From Brevibacterium sp. UMB1308A (lineage in GTDB: Bacteria; Actinomycetota; Actinomycetes; Actinomycetales; Brevibacteriaceae), in contig NZ_JASPDO010000006.1 in NCBI RefSeq assembly GCF_030230605.1, positions 24,996 to 88,995 on the forward strand: a DNA stretch of 64,000 bases. The letters run 5' to 3'. Position numbers and translations under genes: made by a program. This document shows positions 34,666 through 43,697 of the stretch, one piece after another. The notes under the pieces were generated by a model. That model was not told the origin of the DNA. It did no database searches and saw nothing but the letters and a program-made list of their open reading frames with translations. How positions within the stretch are numbered: the stretch's first letter is position 1; every line of letters starts with the position of its first letter.

Positions 34666-35889
34666 CTATCCGAAGGTCAGGCCATAGTAGTTCAGGGCGT
34701 CGGTGACGGGCTGGAAGTACGACTGGCCGTCAACATAGCCACCGTTGAAACCACAGCGCTGCGCTGCCGGTCCACCGGAAGTCATACCTACTGCGTAACC
34801 TCCTGAGGTGTATGCCCCTCCGGAGTCACCGGCTGCCGTGCACACGGTGGAGGTTCCCAGCCCAGAAACCTGAGCGACGGATTGTCCATACTCGTCGGAG
34901 TAGGTCACGGATGCGTTGTATCCAGTCACCTGTCCACATGTGACACCCGAGGTTGCTCCGGTCCGGCATAGGTCTGTTCCTACGGGTGCTTTCCAGTCAC
35001 CTCGGGACGAGTCCGAAATGCCCGCATTGGAACCATATGTGTTGACGTCAGTGGACAGATCGGAGCCTTGCGCCAGAACTACGTAACCGATGTCGTAATC
35101 CGGTTGGCCATCATATGACGTGAACGCAGTGTCACCGTGCGTTGCGAACAAGCTACCATTTGCATAGAACGACTGCTGGTTTTCAACGCAGTGTCCAGCC
35201 CACACCATGGCCTTTTGACCATCACGCGTGGTTGCTGGGAAGCCGGCGGAGCAGTATCCGCCCGATTCCATGCTGATTTTGTCCCCGCCGGCTGCGCTGG
35301 CGTGAATTTCGTTGCGCTTACCTTGGGTGAACTCGACAGCGGAGCCAAACTTCTTGGCCTTCTTTACCAAGCTGGAGTTGGCGTTCTTTTCTGTCACAGT
35401 GATGACCACACGGTCTTTGCGAATGTCCGGGGCTACTGATGCGACATCGTCCCCATTCTTCAACTCTTTATTGAGTGATTCAACGATCGAGTTGAGTTTG
35501 CTCTCGCCGTTTTTGACGTGGCGAACCTTGAGGCCTTTCTTTTTGGCTGCTTTCTCTGCCTTGCTTCCCTGTGGCGCCTGCACAACGAGTTTGTTGTCCT
35601 TATCAAAGAACGCTCCATCGTAGGAGTAGCCGTCCTTCTTGAGGTCGTACAGGTTGTTGTTTTGGCTGGCCTGCTTTTCCAAGTGGGCTCGCTGTGCTGC
35701 TTCAGAGCGGCCCGACGATTTGGCCATGATTTTGACCTGCTCGTCGCTAAACGACGGGTTGATGTGTTTGACCTCTGGTGATGGTTTCACCGCCTGAGGT
35801 CCGGCGTGGACAGCGGTTGGTTGTGTGACCGCCAGTCCGGAAAGTGCGAACGCTCCAGCCAGTGCGGTGTATAGGATTTTTCTCTTCAC
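34666..35889 (-). CDS. Secreted chymotrypsin-fold (S1, streptogrisin/alpha-lytic-like) serine protease
   Basis: 407 residues from GTG 35889, with AAAGGAG about 6 nt upstream; the frame is open to 35958 but without start signals. A signal peptide (about residues 1-29, ending TAVHA|GPQ) leads to a Lys-rich propeptide (to ~200) as in alpha-lytic-type proteases. The mature domain carries WAGHC (His233), DYDIGY (Asp266) and AAGDSGG (Ser356), the complete triad, with Cys pairs nearby. Substrate preference is unknown. It is divergent from a tiny exported peptide and a two-component system, with a 14-bp palindrome between them. Confidence 0.92.
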   Translation of the reverse strand: MKRKILYTALAGAFALSGLAVTQPTAVHAGPQAVKPSPEVKHINPSFSDEQVKIMAKSSGRSEAAQRAHLEKQASQNNNLYDLKKDGYSYDGAFFDKDNKLVVQAPQGSKAEKAAKKKGLKVRHVKNGESKLNSIVESLNKELKNGDDVASVAPDIRKDRVVITVTEKNANSSLVKKAKKFGSAVEFTQGKRNEIHASAAGGDKISMESGGYCSAGFPATTRDGQKAMVWAGHCVENQQSFYANGSLFATHGDTAFTSYDGQPDYDIGYVVLAQGSDLSTDVNTYGSNAGISDSSRGDWKAPVGTDLCRTGATSGVTCGQVTGYNASVTYSDEYGQSVAQVSGLGTSTVCTAAGDSGGAYTSGGYAVGMTSGGPAAQRCGFNGGYVDGQSYFQPVTDALNYYGLTFG

Positions 35890-35983
35890 TGAGTTCTCCT
35901 TTGTCGAATGGGAACACTTCCACTTTTTCGTAATGTGAGGTTGGTCACCATTGCGCAAAAGTCAGCTTCGAGAAGAATTTCGA

Positions 35984-35997
35984 CAGGGGCGCCCCTG
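35984..35997. promoter_or_regulatory. 14-bp perfect palindrome CAGGGGCGCCCCTG
   Basis: It lies about midway between the divergent starts of the S1 protease (35889, leftward) and the exported peptide (36066, rightward), where an operator for a regulator of both would sit. A weaker repeat TCGA...TCGA flanks it on the left. Confidence 0.5.
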
Positions 35998-36065
35998 ACC
36001 TTAGTGGGGGAGCTATGACGAAAGTAGTATTGCCTGGGTCACACTTTGCCTAGCACTATTGGAGT

Positions 36066-36218
36066 ATGAAAAAGCTCACATATGCAGTGTTGTCAGGTCT
36101 TTTAGTTCTAGGAGTTAGTGCCCCCGCTCCTGCGGTCGCTAGCGAAGATCCCACGATTCCGTGGTTCTGCTATAGCCGTCCAATTATGGGTATTTGCCCT
36201 GCTGAACTGCTCAAATAG
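36066..36218 (+). CDS. Small exported two-cysteine peptide (50 residues)
   Basis: ATG 36066 to TAG 36218 encodes 50 residues. The first ~25 form a clear signal peptide: MKKLTYAVLSGLLVLGVSAP, then APAVA with an AxA-type cleavage site. The likely mature product is about 24-25 residues (SEDPTIPWFCYSRPIMGICP followed by AELLK), with a Cys pair 8 residues apart able to form a ring. GGAG is only 1 nt before ATG, but a -10-like CACTAT (36054-36059) with TTGCCT 18 bp upstream would give a leaderless message. No family recognised. It sits 59 bp before a histidine kinase and divergent from a secreted protease, so a peptide signal, a protease inhibitor or a toxin-like peptide are all possible; expression is unproven. 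Confidence 0.6.
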   Translation: MKKLTYAVLSGLLVLGVSAPAPAVASEDPTIPWFCYSRPIMGICPAELLK

Positions 36219-36240
36219 CTCGTCTCTAGCGTGAAATAAA

Positions 36241-36271
36241 ACGTAATCTACGTCACTATGTGTTGTATGAT
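36241..36271 (+). promoter_or_regulatory. Operator-like repeat and -10 of the histidine kinase gene
   Basis: ACGTA-ATC-TACGT (36241-36253) is a perfect 5-3-5 inverted repeat in the -35 zone, followed by TATGAT (36266-36271) that ends 6 nt before ATG 36278. This fits autoregulation by the neighbouring NarL-type regulator and a leaderless kinase mRNA. Confidence 0.5.
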
Positions 36272-36277
36272 CATGCA

Positions 36278-37486
36278 ATGCGCAGAATGGGTCGCGTCGT
36301 CAGGGATGATACGCAAACAGTCGGAAGCAGCATCATTCCACTGACCCTCGCAGGTCTTTTCGCACTCGCAAGTCTGCTTGATCAATCCACGTACGCACTT
36401 GGCCTTGCCGCAGTGGTCATTGTTCTAGTGATTAGCGTCGGAATTGCGCTCATGGTGGTGACTCCGTGGATCGCGGTAGGTGTCTGTGCGCTGATGGTCG
36501 TTGTATCGGTCATTGTTGACGTCACCTTCTTTGGCGTTGCGGCCCTGTTGCTACCCGTGACTGCGGGTTACATGGTTGTCCGCGGTAACAAATGGGCCGG
36601 GTACGCATTCATGATCACCGTGGCAGTGTTGTTGAGCGGGGCTGTTATGACGTCCGAGGTGTCGCACGCAGTTCTCGTGTCGTCCGTAGTGTTCTGGGTG
36701 ATAGTGGGAGCGATTGCTCTGGGTGGAGGTCACTTAGTGCGATACCTGCTGATGCGTGAAGCACGATTAAAAGAACATGCGCGGCTCTCTCTAGACGAAT
36801 TGCGTACTGAACTTTCTCGCGATCTCCACGATTCGATCGGTGGAGTTCTTACCCGTGTTTCACTTCTTGCCCAGCAGGCACGCATGTCTGAACCTGCAAA
36901 AGTGACTGCGAACCTGGATCAGATCGTGAACGAGGCTCATTCGGCGACCGGTGAAGTTCGCGTTCTTATTAGCCGGCTGCGGACACTTGACGACAAAATC
37001 CACGGTGCTCGACCACCTCGGGACGCCGAACTAACGCGCGGCGACAACAGCGATGAAGCAAGCGCAACCGCTGAAGCGGACGTGAAACGCGCCATTCAAC
37101 GTTTTTCAGAACAGCTGGACGCCTTCGGGTTTGAGGTGAATGTGTATACGACACCGGGCGGGATCTACGCTTTGCAAAACTACACAGGCGTGGTGAGCCG
37201 GCTCCTTCACGAAGCATTACTCAATACGGTGAAATATGCCGACCCTCAATGGCCCGTGAGCTTCATCGTCGGGCTCAATGACCACGTGAGCCTCGTCTTC
37301 TCTAATACGATTCGCGAAGACGCCTCGGGTGTGGACAGTTCTGGTTTTGGACTGGAGTCTTTGACGCGGGACTTGGGGGCGCACGGTGGATCGCTTACAA
37401 CCAGGCGGGACCGCCTCTGTGAGGGCAAGGAACAATGGGTTTTGGAGATTCGGTTGCCTGGTGCACACCAAAGGACAGTGTCATGA
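36278..37486 (+). CDS. Membrane sensor histidine kinase (NarL/DesK-type, HisKA_3)
   Basis: 402 residues from ATG 36278; an earlier GTG at 36260 is possible. About six membrane helices (residues ~19-150) form the sensor, with almost no extracytoplasmic loops. The dimerisation helix has ELSRDLHDSIGGVLTR (phospho-acceptor His184), then a LHEALLNTVKYA N-box and SGFGLESLTRDLGAHGGSL G-box in the ATPase domain. It should phosphorylate the coupled regulator, whose start overlaps its stop (ATGA). The exported two-Cys peptide encoded just upstream is a candidate signal, but nothing in the protein shows binding. Confidence 0.9.
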   Translation: MRRMGRVVRDDTQTVGSSIIPLTLAGLFALASLLDQSTYALGLAAVVIVLVISVGIALMVVTPWIAVGVCALMVVVSVIVDVTFFGVAALLLPVTAGYMVVRGNKWAGYAFMITVAVLLSGAVMTSEVSHAVLVSSVVFWVIVGAIALGGGHLVRYLLMREARLKEHARLSLDELRTELSRDLHDSIGGVLTRVSLLAQQARMSEPAKVTANLDQIVNEAHSATGEVRVLISRLRTLDDKIHGARPPRDAELTRGDNSDEASATAEADVKRAIQRFSEQLDAFGFEVNVYTTPGGIYALQNYTGVVSRLLHEALLNTVKYADPQWPVSFIVGLNDHVSLVFSNTIREDASGVDSSGFGLESLTRDLGAHGGSLTTRRDRLCEGKEQWVLEIRLPGAHQRTVS

Positions 37487-38169
37487 ATGTTCCCGTAACG
37501 CGTGTGAGTGTCGTTGACGATGACCCGTTCGCGCGCAAAATCATTTGCGAACTGCTCAATGCGCAGAGCGATCTTACCGTGGTGAGCTCGTATGACGACG
37601 GCCAGGCGCTTATCGACGACATCGACAGTGACATTGCGCCACCTACAGACGTGTACCTGTGTGATATTTCAATGCCAAAGCTGGACGGCATCGAGACGAC
37701 AAAAGCTGTACGCGAACGGGGAAACACCACCCCGATCATGCTTCTCACCTCGTATGACGTGGAAGAACGTTTCGCGCAAGGGATGCAAGCGGGAGCAAAC
37801 GGATACCTCATTAAGACTTCGGATATCAGTCAGATCAGGGCAGCAATTCTCTCAGTTGCCGCTGGCGCCGCCGTTTTCTCGCCAGATGCAGCCGGGTTTT
37901 CTCGTACGGTTGCGGTACACGAAACGACCGGGCAAACACCGGCGGACCTTTACGGATTAACAGAACGGGAAGAAGCAATTCTTACGCAGCTGTGTCGCGG
38001 GCAGTCCAACTACGAAATTGCGCGCTTCCTAGGGATCAGTGAAGGCACGGTTAAAGTCCACATCACGTCGATCATGAAGAAGGCCAATGTACGGTCGCGC
38101 TTGGAGCTTGTGGTTCAGGCGTTTAATTCGGGGGCCGTGGAACCTATGAGCGCTGACCGGCACCGCTGA
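37483..38169 (+). CDS. NarL/LuxR-type response regulator
   Basis: 228 residues from ATG 37483 (4-bp overlap with the kinase). Receiver domain: VVDDDPFARK with acidic cluster, phospho-acceptor Asp61 (YLCDISMPKLDG), and a conserved Lys in GYLIKTSD (about 110). The C-terminal LuxR HTH is LTEREEAILTQLCRGQSNYE, then IARFLGISEGTVKVHIT. It forms a classic pair with the preceding kinase. Likely targets, by position, are the palindromes before the peptide, kinase and protease genes. Confidence 0.93.
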   Translation: MNVPVTRVSVVDDDPFARKIICELLNAQSDLTVVSSYDDGQALIDDIDSDIAPPTDVYLCDISMPKLDGIETTKAVRERGNTTPIMLLTSYDVEERFAQGMQAGANGYLIKTSDISQIRAAILSVAAGAAVFSPDAAGFSRTVAVHETTGQTPADLYGLTEREEAILTQLCRGQSNYEIARFLGISEGTVKVHITSIMKKANVRSRLELVVQAFNSGAVEPMSADRHR

Positions 38170-38238
38170 GTGCAAACCTTGTTCATAAAACGCCATCCAG
38201 TTGTGTGCGCCTGACATGCACCGATTAGGCTAGTGCAT

Positions 38239-39879
38239 GTGACACCCGAAGAACTCAAACTCGCTATTGAACAGGCCATCTCCGCGTACAACGAAACGCA
38301 CGGAACGAACGTGGAGGTTCCCGCCAAACTTGTTGTCGAACGCCCAAAGAATCGCGACCACGGTGACTGGGCAACCAACGTGGCTTTGCAGACCGCTAAG
38401 AAGGCTGGGTTGCAACCGCGTGAGCTGGCAACCGGCCTGGCTCAAATTCTGAGCGGTGTGGAAGGGATTGAGAAGGCCGAGGTGGCCGGCCCTGGCTTCT
38501 TAAACATCACCTTGGCAGCGGGCGCGGCTGGCAAGCTTGCAGCCGACATCGTTTCGGCTGGTCGTGAGTACGGCCGTGGGGAATTACTCAAAGACTCCAC
38601 CATTAACTTGGAATTCGTGTCGGCAAACCCAACAGGACCACTGCACATTGGACACACGCGTTGGGCGGCCTTAGGGGACGCCATTGGTCGCGTGCTCAAA
38701 GCTGCCGGTGCCACTGTGACCACTGAGTATTACATCAACGATGCCGGCTCACAGATGGATACGTTCGCCAACTCAGTACTTGCGCGCATGCGTGGAAAGG
38801 ACGTACCCGAAGGTGGGTACCCCGGTCAGTACATCGCCGATATCGCGCGCGAACTGCTCAGTCGCCACCCAGAGTGGAACGACGCGAAAGACGAAGACAT
38901 CTTTGAGCAGGTCAAAGACGAAGCGTACAAAGCACAGCTGAAAGACATTTCGGACACCCTGGAGTCCTTTGGTGTGCACTTTGACACGTGGTTCTCCGAA
39001 CGCACCCTGCACGACTCCGGCGCCATCTCCGAAGCGGTTGAACGTCTGCGCGAACAAGGCCACGTCTTTGAAAACGAGGGTGCCGTATGGTTGCGCACTA
39101 CCGACTTTGGGGATGACAAAGACCGTGTTTTGGTGCGCTCAGATGGGGTGCCCACCTACTTCGCCGCTGACGCCGCGTACTACCTCAATAAGCGCGATCG
39201 TGGTTTCGACGAGAAGATCTACCTTCTGGGCGCTGACCACCACGGATACGTCGGGCGCCTCAAAGCCCTGGCTGCGACAGCCGGCGACGACCCCAACCGC
39301 AACATCGAAATTCTCATCGGACAGCTCATTTCCGTTAACGGGGCGCGTCTGTCCAAGCGCGCTGGCAACATTATCGAGCTTCGCGACCTTGTGGAGTGGC
39401 TCGGCTCGGACGCAGTCCGCTACTCGCTGGCTCGCACCCCAGCCGACTCACCACTGGCACTGGACCCTGAGGTACTCAAGTCCGCCAGCAACGACAACCC
39501 CGTCTACTACGTCCAATACGCGCACGCTCGCGCGAAGAGCGTGGAGCGGAAAGCCACCTCGGCGGGTGTTTCCACCGACTCCTTTGACCCGGCAACCCTG
39601 CAGGACCCCACTGAAGCAGCACTGCTGTCCGCGCTCGCAGACTACCCGCGCGTTGTGGCCCAATCCGCCCAGTTGCGCGAGCCTCACCGGGTAGCCAGGT
39701 ACCTGGAGTCCTTAGCTGGACTCTTCCACAAGTGGTACGACGCATGCCGCGTGACTCCTTTGGGCGACGACCCGGTTGAGCCGGTGCATTCTTCTCGCCT
39801 CATGTTGGACATGGCAACCGCAACCGTCTTGTCCAACGGTCTGGACCTCATGGGCGTTTCTGCCCCTGAAAGGATGTAA
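38239..39879 (+). CDS. argS: Arginyl-tRNA synthetase
   Basis: 546 residues from GTG 38239 (GTG 38233 is also in frame). A TAGGCT hexamer ends 7 nt before GTG 38239, suggesting a leaderless message. Class I signature PLHIGHTRWAALGD (HIGH at about 135-138) and LSKRAGN (KMSKS variant) are present; the C-terminal anticodon-binding helical domain ends with RVTPLGDDPVEPVHSSRLML. It charges tRNA-Arg. Lys lysA begins at its last base (TAATG). Confidence 0.96.
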   Translation: MTPEELKLAIEQAISAYNETHGTNVEVPAKLVVERPKNRDHGDWATNVALQTAKKAGLQPRELATGLAQILSGVEGIEKAEVAGPGFLNITLAAGAAGKLAADIVSAGREYGRGELLKDSTINLEFVSANPTGPLHIGHTRWAALGDAIGRVLKAAGATVTTEYYINDAGSQMDTFANSVLARMRGKDVPEGGYPGQYIADIARELLSRHPEWNDAKDEDIFEQVKDEAYKAQLKDISDTLESFGVHFDTWFSERTLHDSGAISEAVERLREQGHVFENEGAVWLRTTDFGDDKDRVLVRSDGVPTYFAADAAYYLNKRDRGFDEKIYLLGADHHGYVGRLKALAATAGDDPNRNIEILIGQLISVNGARLSKRAGNIIELRDLVEWLGSDAVRYSLARTPADSPLALDPEVLKSASNDNPVYYVQYAHARAKSVERKATSAGVSTDSFDPATLQDPTEAALLSALADYPRVVAQSAQLREPHRVARYLESLAGLFHKWYDACRVTPLGDDPVEPVHSSRLMLDMATATVLSNGLDLMGVSAPERM

Positions 39880-41318
39880 TGCCTGCTCACCCCTCCGGTG
39901 TTCTGCACGCCGGCCCTTCGCCTGTTTGGCTGCCGGAACCAGATGACGTCAATGAACTCATGCCGTCGTTGTGGTCTAAGAACACGGTCAAGAAAGACGG
40001 CGTTCTCACGGTGTGCGGGCATTCCGTCCAAGACTTGGCCCAGACCTTTGGATCTCCCGTTTTCGTCTTTGACGTGGACGATTTCCAAACCCGTGCCCGC
40101 GACTTTGCTGAGAGCTTCGCCCGCGAGTTCGCAGCGAACGGTATGACGGCACGCGGGTACTACGCGGGTAAAGCTTTTCTGTGCACCGCCGTGGCTCGCT
40201 GGGCAACCGAAGCTGGGTTAGGCGTCGACACCTGCACGCTGGGGGAGATGCTGACCGCGCGCGCTGCCGGTGTGGACCCTGGGCACGTTGGCCTTCACGG
40301 CAACAACAAGTCAGACGCTGAACTGGAAATGGCAGTGTCGTGGGGGATCGGCCGCATCGTGGTGGACTCGCTCGACGAAATCCCCCGAATTGAACGCATC
40401 GCCGAGCGTTGTGGCGTGACTGCGCCAGTCATGGTGCGGGTGACCGTGGGGGTCGAAGCCCACACGCACGACTTCATCGCAACTGCCCATGAAGACCAGA
40501 AGTTCGGCCTTTCTTTGGCAAGCGGCCAAGCGTTAGAAGCGTGCAAGAAAGTCCTGAAGAGCCCCCACCTGGACCTTGTTGGTTTGCATTCGCATATCGG
40601 TTCGCAAATTTTTGACGCAGAGGGCTTCATCCTGGCGGCTACGCGTGTGATTCGCTTGCGTGCCGCCTTGCAGCGGGACTTTGGGGCTCCCGTCGCCGAG
40701 GTGGATCTGGGTGGAGGTTTCGGTATCCGGTATACCTCGCAGGACACTCCGAGTTCTTTTGCTGACATGGCCCGCAAACTTGCTCGCGCTGTTGTTCGCG
40801 CGTGCGAAGACGAAGACACCGACCTTCCGCACGTGTCCTTTGAACCAGGGCGGGCAATTGTGGGACCGGCAGCTTTTACGTTGTATGAAGTTGGCACGAT
40901 CAAACCTGTTCATACGGAAAACGGTGTGCGTACGTACGTGTCCATTGACGGTGGAATGAGCGATAACGCGCGTACCGCACTGTATGACGCAGACTATTCC
41001 TGCACACTGGCAAACCGGCGTTCTGACGCTGAACCGATCGTGGTACGTGTTGTTGGCAAGCACTGCGAGTCTGGAGACATCGTGGTGCGTGACGAGTATT
41101 TGCCGTCTGATGTCTCAGCTGGTGATTTGATTGCTGTTCCGGATACAGGCGCGTACTGCAAGCCACTAGCCTCGAACTATAACCTGGTCCCTCGTCCCGG
41201 TGTTTTAGCTGTGGAAGAAGGACGCGACCCCTATTGGATCGTTCAACCCGAAACCTATTCTGATCTGTTTGCAACCGACCCTGGATTTGATCCAGCTCTA
41301 CTCGAAGGAGACGTATGA
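39879..41318 (+). CDS. lysA: Diaminopimelate decarboxylase
   Basis: 479 residues from ATG 39879, with GAAAGGATG just before it. PLP-barrel motifs: YAGKAFLC (Lys for the Schiff base), LHSHIGSQI, GGGFGIRY, FEPGRAIVG, and KHCESGD, DTGAYCKPLASNYN in the C-terminal domain. It makes lysine from meso-diaminopimelate, which is also the wall precursor. hom overlaps it by 4 bp. Confidence 0.96.
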   Translation: MPAHPSGVLHAGPSPVWLPEPDDVNELMPSLWSKNTVKKDGVLTVCGHSVQDLAQTFGSPVFVFDVDDFQTRARDFAESFAREFAANGMTARGYYAGKAFLCTAVARWATEAGLGVDTCTLGEMLTARAAGVDPGHVGLHGNNKSDAELEMAVSWGIGRIVVDSLDEIPRIERIAERCGVTAPVMVRVTVGVEAHTHDFIATAHEDQKFGLSLASGQALEACKKVLKSPHLDLVGLHSHIGSQIFDAEGFILAATRVIRLRAALQRDFGAPVAEVDLGGGFGIRYTSQDTPSSFADMARKLARAVVRACEDEDTDLPHVSFEPGRAIVGPAAFTLYEVGTIKPVHTENGVRTYVSIDGGMSDNARTALYDADYSCTLANRRSDAEPIVVRVVGKHCESGDIVVRDEYLPSDVSAGDLIAVPDTGAYCKPLASNYNLVPRPGVLAVEEGRDPYWIVQPETYSDLFATDPGFDPALLEGDV

Positions 41319-42610
41319 CCCTCAAGGTCGCACTATTGGGTGCGGGCACCGTTGGTGTGGAAGTCGCTCGACGCATTCTGGAACGCCCAGATGAACTCCG
41401 CGACCGGATTGGCGACGACCTGGAGCTGACGTCCGTTGTTGTTCGCGACACTACGAAGGAACGCCCAGGGGTCCCAGCAGATCTGATTACGGCAGACGCC
41501 AATGCCGCGATTCAGGGGGCTGACATCGTCGTGGAGCTCATGGGAGGAATCGACCCAGCCCACGATCTGATTCTCAGCGCGCTTAACTCTGGCGCTTCGG
41601 TTGTGACAGCTAACAAAGCGCTTTTAGCAAAACACTTTACTGAACTCTTCGAAGCTGCTGACCGTGCACAAGTGCGTCTTGAACACGAAGCCGCCGTGGC
41701 CGGTGCAATTCCGATTATTCGACCTGTGGGCGACTCCCTGGCCGGTGACCGCATCACACGTGTCATGGGCATTATGAACGGAACCACCAACTACATCTTA
41801 GACAAGATGGACACAGAAGGATGGGGTTTCGACGAAGCCCTGAAAACAGCACAAGAACTGGGATACGCCGAGGCTGACCCAACCGCAGACGTGGAAGGGC
41901 ACGACGCTGCAGCTAAAGTTGCCATTTTGGCTTCGCTGGCTTTCCACACCCCGGTGACCATCGACGACGTGTACGTCGAAGGCATCACTTCTGTGACTGC
42001 CGAAATGGTAGAAACTGCACGCGCTCAGGGCTTCACAATTAAGCTCCTGGGCATCTGCGAAAAGCTCGACGACCTAGGTAAGGTCTCTGCTCGCGTCTAC
42101 CCGGCACTTCTGCCCAACTCACACCCTCTGTCTTCCGTCAGTGGTGCATTTAACGCTGTATTCGTCGAAGCCGAAGCAGCAGGCGAACTCATGTTCTATG
42201 GCCAAGGGGCAGGGGGCGCTCCCACCGCATCAGCCGTTTTGGGCGACATCGTTTCGGTTGCGCGTCGTAAAGTTTTGGGTGGACGCGGCCAGTACGAACG
42301 TCGCGCACGCACCATTTTGCCCGTTGCGTCATTGGGCGAAATCACCACGCGCTATCAGACCACACTGGACGTCGCTGACCGTCCCGGTGTTCTGCAAGCG
42401 GTTACCGAAGTGTTCGCAAACCAAGAGGTCTCCATCGAACTAGTCCAACAGTCCCAGTACGATGACCTGGAGGACGGAGACTCGCGCGCCAAACTTGTCA
42501 TTGCAACACACTCAGCGACCGAAAGCGCGCTAGCTCAAACCGTGAAGAACCTCAACGATCTAGACGTCGTGCGCACCATCCACTCAGTTCTGCGCATCGA
42601 AGGCCAATAA
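41315..42610 (+). CDS. hom: Homoserine dehydrogenase
   Basis: 431 residues from ATG 41315 (4-bp overlap with lysA). NAD(P)-binding VALLGAGTVGVEVARR, then VELMGGIDPAHDLI, TANKALL, GIMNGTTNYILDKM and ACT-domain C-terminus (VLQAVTEVFANQEVSIELVQQ) that usually gives threonine feedback control. It reduces aspartate semialdehyde to homoserine. 12 bp separate it from thrC. Confidence 0.96.
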   Translation: MTLKVALLGAGTVGVEVARRILERPDELRDRIGDDLELTSVVVRDTTKERPGVPADLITADANAAIQGADIVVELMGGIDPAHDLILSALNSGASVVTANKALLAKHFTELFEAADRAQVRLEHEAAVAGAIPIIRPVGDSLAGDRITRVMGIMNGTTNYILDKMDTEGWGFDEALKTAQELGYAEADPTADVEGHDAAAKVAILASLAFHTPVTIDDVYVEGITSVTAEMVETARAQGFTIKLLGICEKLDDLGKVSARVYPALLPNSHPLSSVSGAFNAVFVEAEAAGELMFYGQGAGGAPTASAVLGDIVSVARRKVLGGRGQYERRARTILPVASLGEITTRYQTTLDVADRPGVLQAVTEVFANQEVSIELVQQSQYDDLEDGDSRAKLVIATHSATESALAQTVKNLNDLDVVRTIHSVLRIEGQ

Positions 42611-42622
42611 GGAGACACAGTC

Positions 42623-43696
42623 ATGGCACACCAGTGGCGGGGAGTCATCAACGAGTACCGCGAATACCTCGACATTGACGCAGATACTCCTGTGGTCAGT
42701 CTGGGCGAAGGCGGAACCCCTCTTATTTTCGCCGAACACCTTTCGGACCGCGTAGGTGCAAACGTGCATGTGAAGTTCGAAGGCATGAACCCCACGGGGT
42801 CGTTTAAAGACCGTGGCATGACCATGGCAATTACGAAGGCACGCGCGCAAGGAGCGCAAGCGGTCATTTGCGCGTCAACGGGGAACACCTCGGCGTCCGC
42901 AGCTGCCTACGCAACCAAAGCTGGGCTCACCTGCGCGGTCTTGGTGCCAGCAGGCAAGATCGCCATGGGAAAAATGAGCCAGGCAATTGCGCACGGCGCA
43001 ACCCTGGTGGAAGTCGACGGGAACTTCGACGACTGCCTCACCCTGTGCCGAAAACTGTCTGAGGCGTATCCCGTGCACCTCGTGAACTCGGTGAACCCGG
43101 ACCGCATCGAAGGACAGAAAACTGCGTCATTCGAAATCGTGGACGCCCTAGGACAAGCGCCAGATGTGCACATTCTTCCCGTTGGAAACGCAGGAAACAT
43201 CACGGCGTACTGGAAGGGTTATAAGGAATACCAAGCGGCTGGAAAAACCGAATCCCTGCCACACATGTGGGGATTCCAAGCAGCCGGAGCAGCACCTCTG
43301 GTGGAAGGTCACCCGGTAGACAACCCAGAAACCATCGCAACCGCGATCCGCATTGGGAACCCTGCGTCGTGGAAGCAGGCCGAAGCTGCACGTGACGAAT
43401 CAGGTGGTCTCATCGACTCCGTGACTGACGAGCAGATCCTCGAAGCCCACCGGGTTCTCAGCTCGACCGAAGGGGTGTTCGTGGAACCCGGATCGGCCGC
43501 CTCGATTGCCGGTCTCCTCAAAATGGCCCAGGCCGGCCGTATCCAGGCAGGGTCCACAATCGTGTGCACAGTCACCGGGCACGGGCTCAAAGACCCACAG
43601 TGGGCACTCAAGGCAGCTGGTGGAGACTCGATCGAACCTGTAAAGGTATCTGCTGACGTTGTCTCGGCAGCTTCCGCGCTGGGCTTGGAAGCATAG
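42623..43696 (+). CDS. thrC: Threonine synthase
   Basis: 357 residues from ATG 42623, with AAGGAGACAC upstream. PLP Lys in [30 protein letters not shown] for phosphate binding, and [13 protein letters not shown]. It converts O-phosphohomoserine to threonine. thrB starts 1 bp after its stop. Confidence 0.96.
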   Translation: MAHQWRGVINEYREYLDIDADTPVVSLGEGGTPLIFAEHLSDRVGANVHVKFEGMNPTGSFKDRGMTMAITKARAQGAQAVICASTGNTSASAAAYATKAGLTCAVLVPAGKIAMGKMSQAIAHGATLVEVDGNFDDCLTLCRKLSEAYPVHLVNSVNPDRIEGQKTASFEIVDALGQAPDVHILPVGNAGNITAYWKGYKEYQAAGKTESLPHMWGFQAAGAAPLVEGHPVDNPETIATAIRIGNPASWKQAEAARDESGGLIDSVTDEQILEAHRVLSSTEGVFVEPGSAASIAGLLKMAQAGRIQAGSTIVCTVTGHGLKDPQWALKAAGGDSIEPVKVSADVVSAASALGLEA

Positions 43697-43697
43697 C

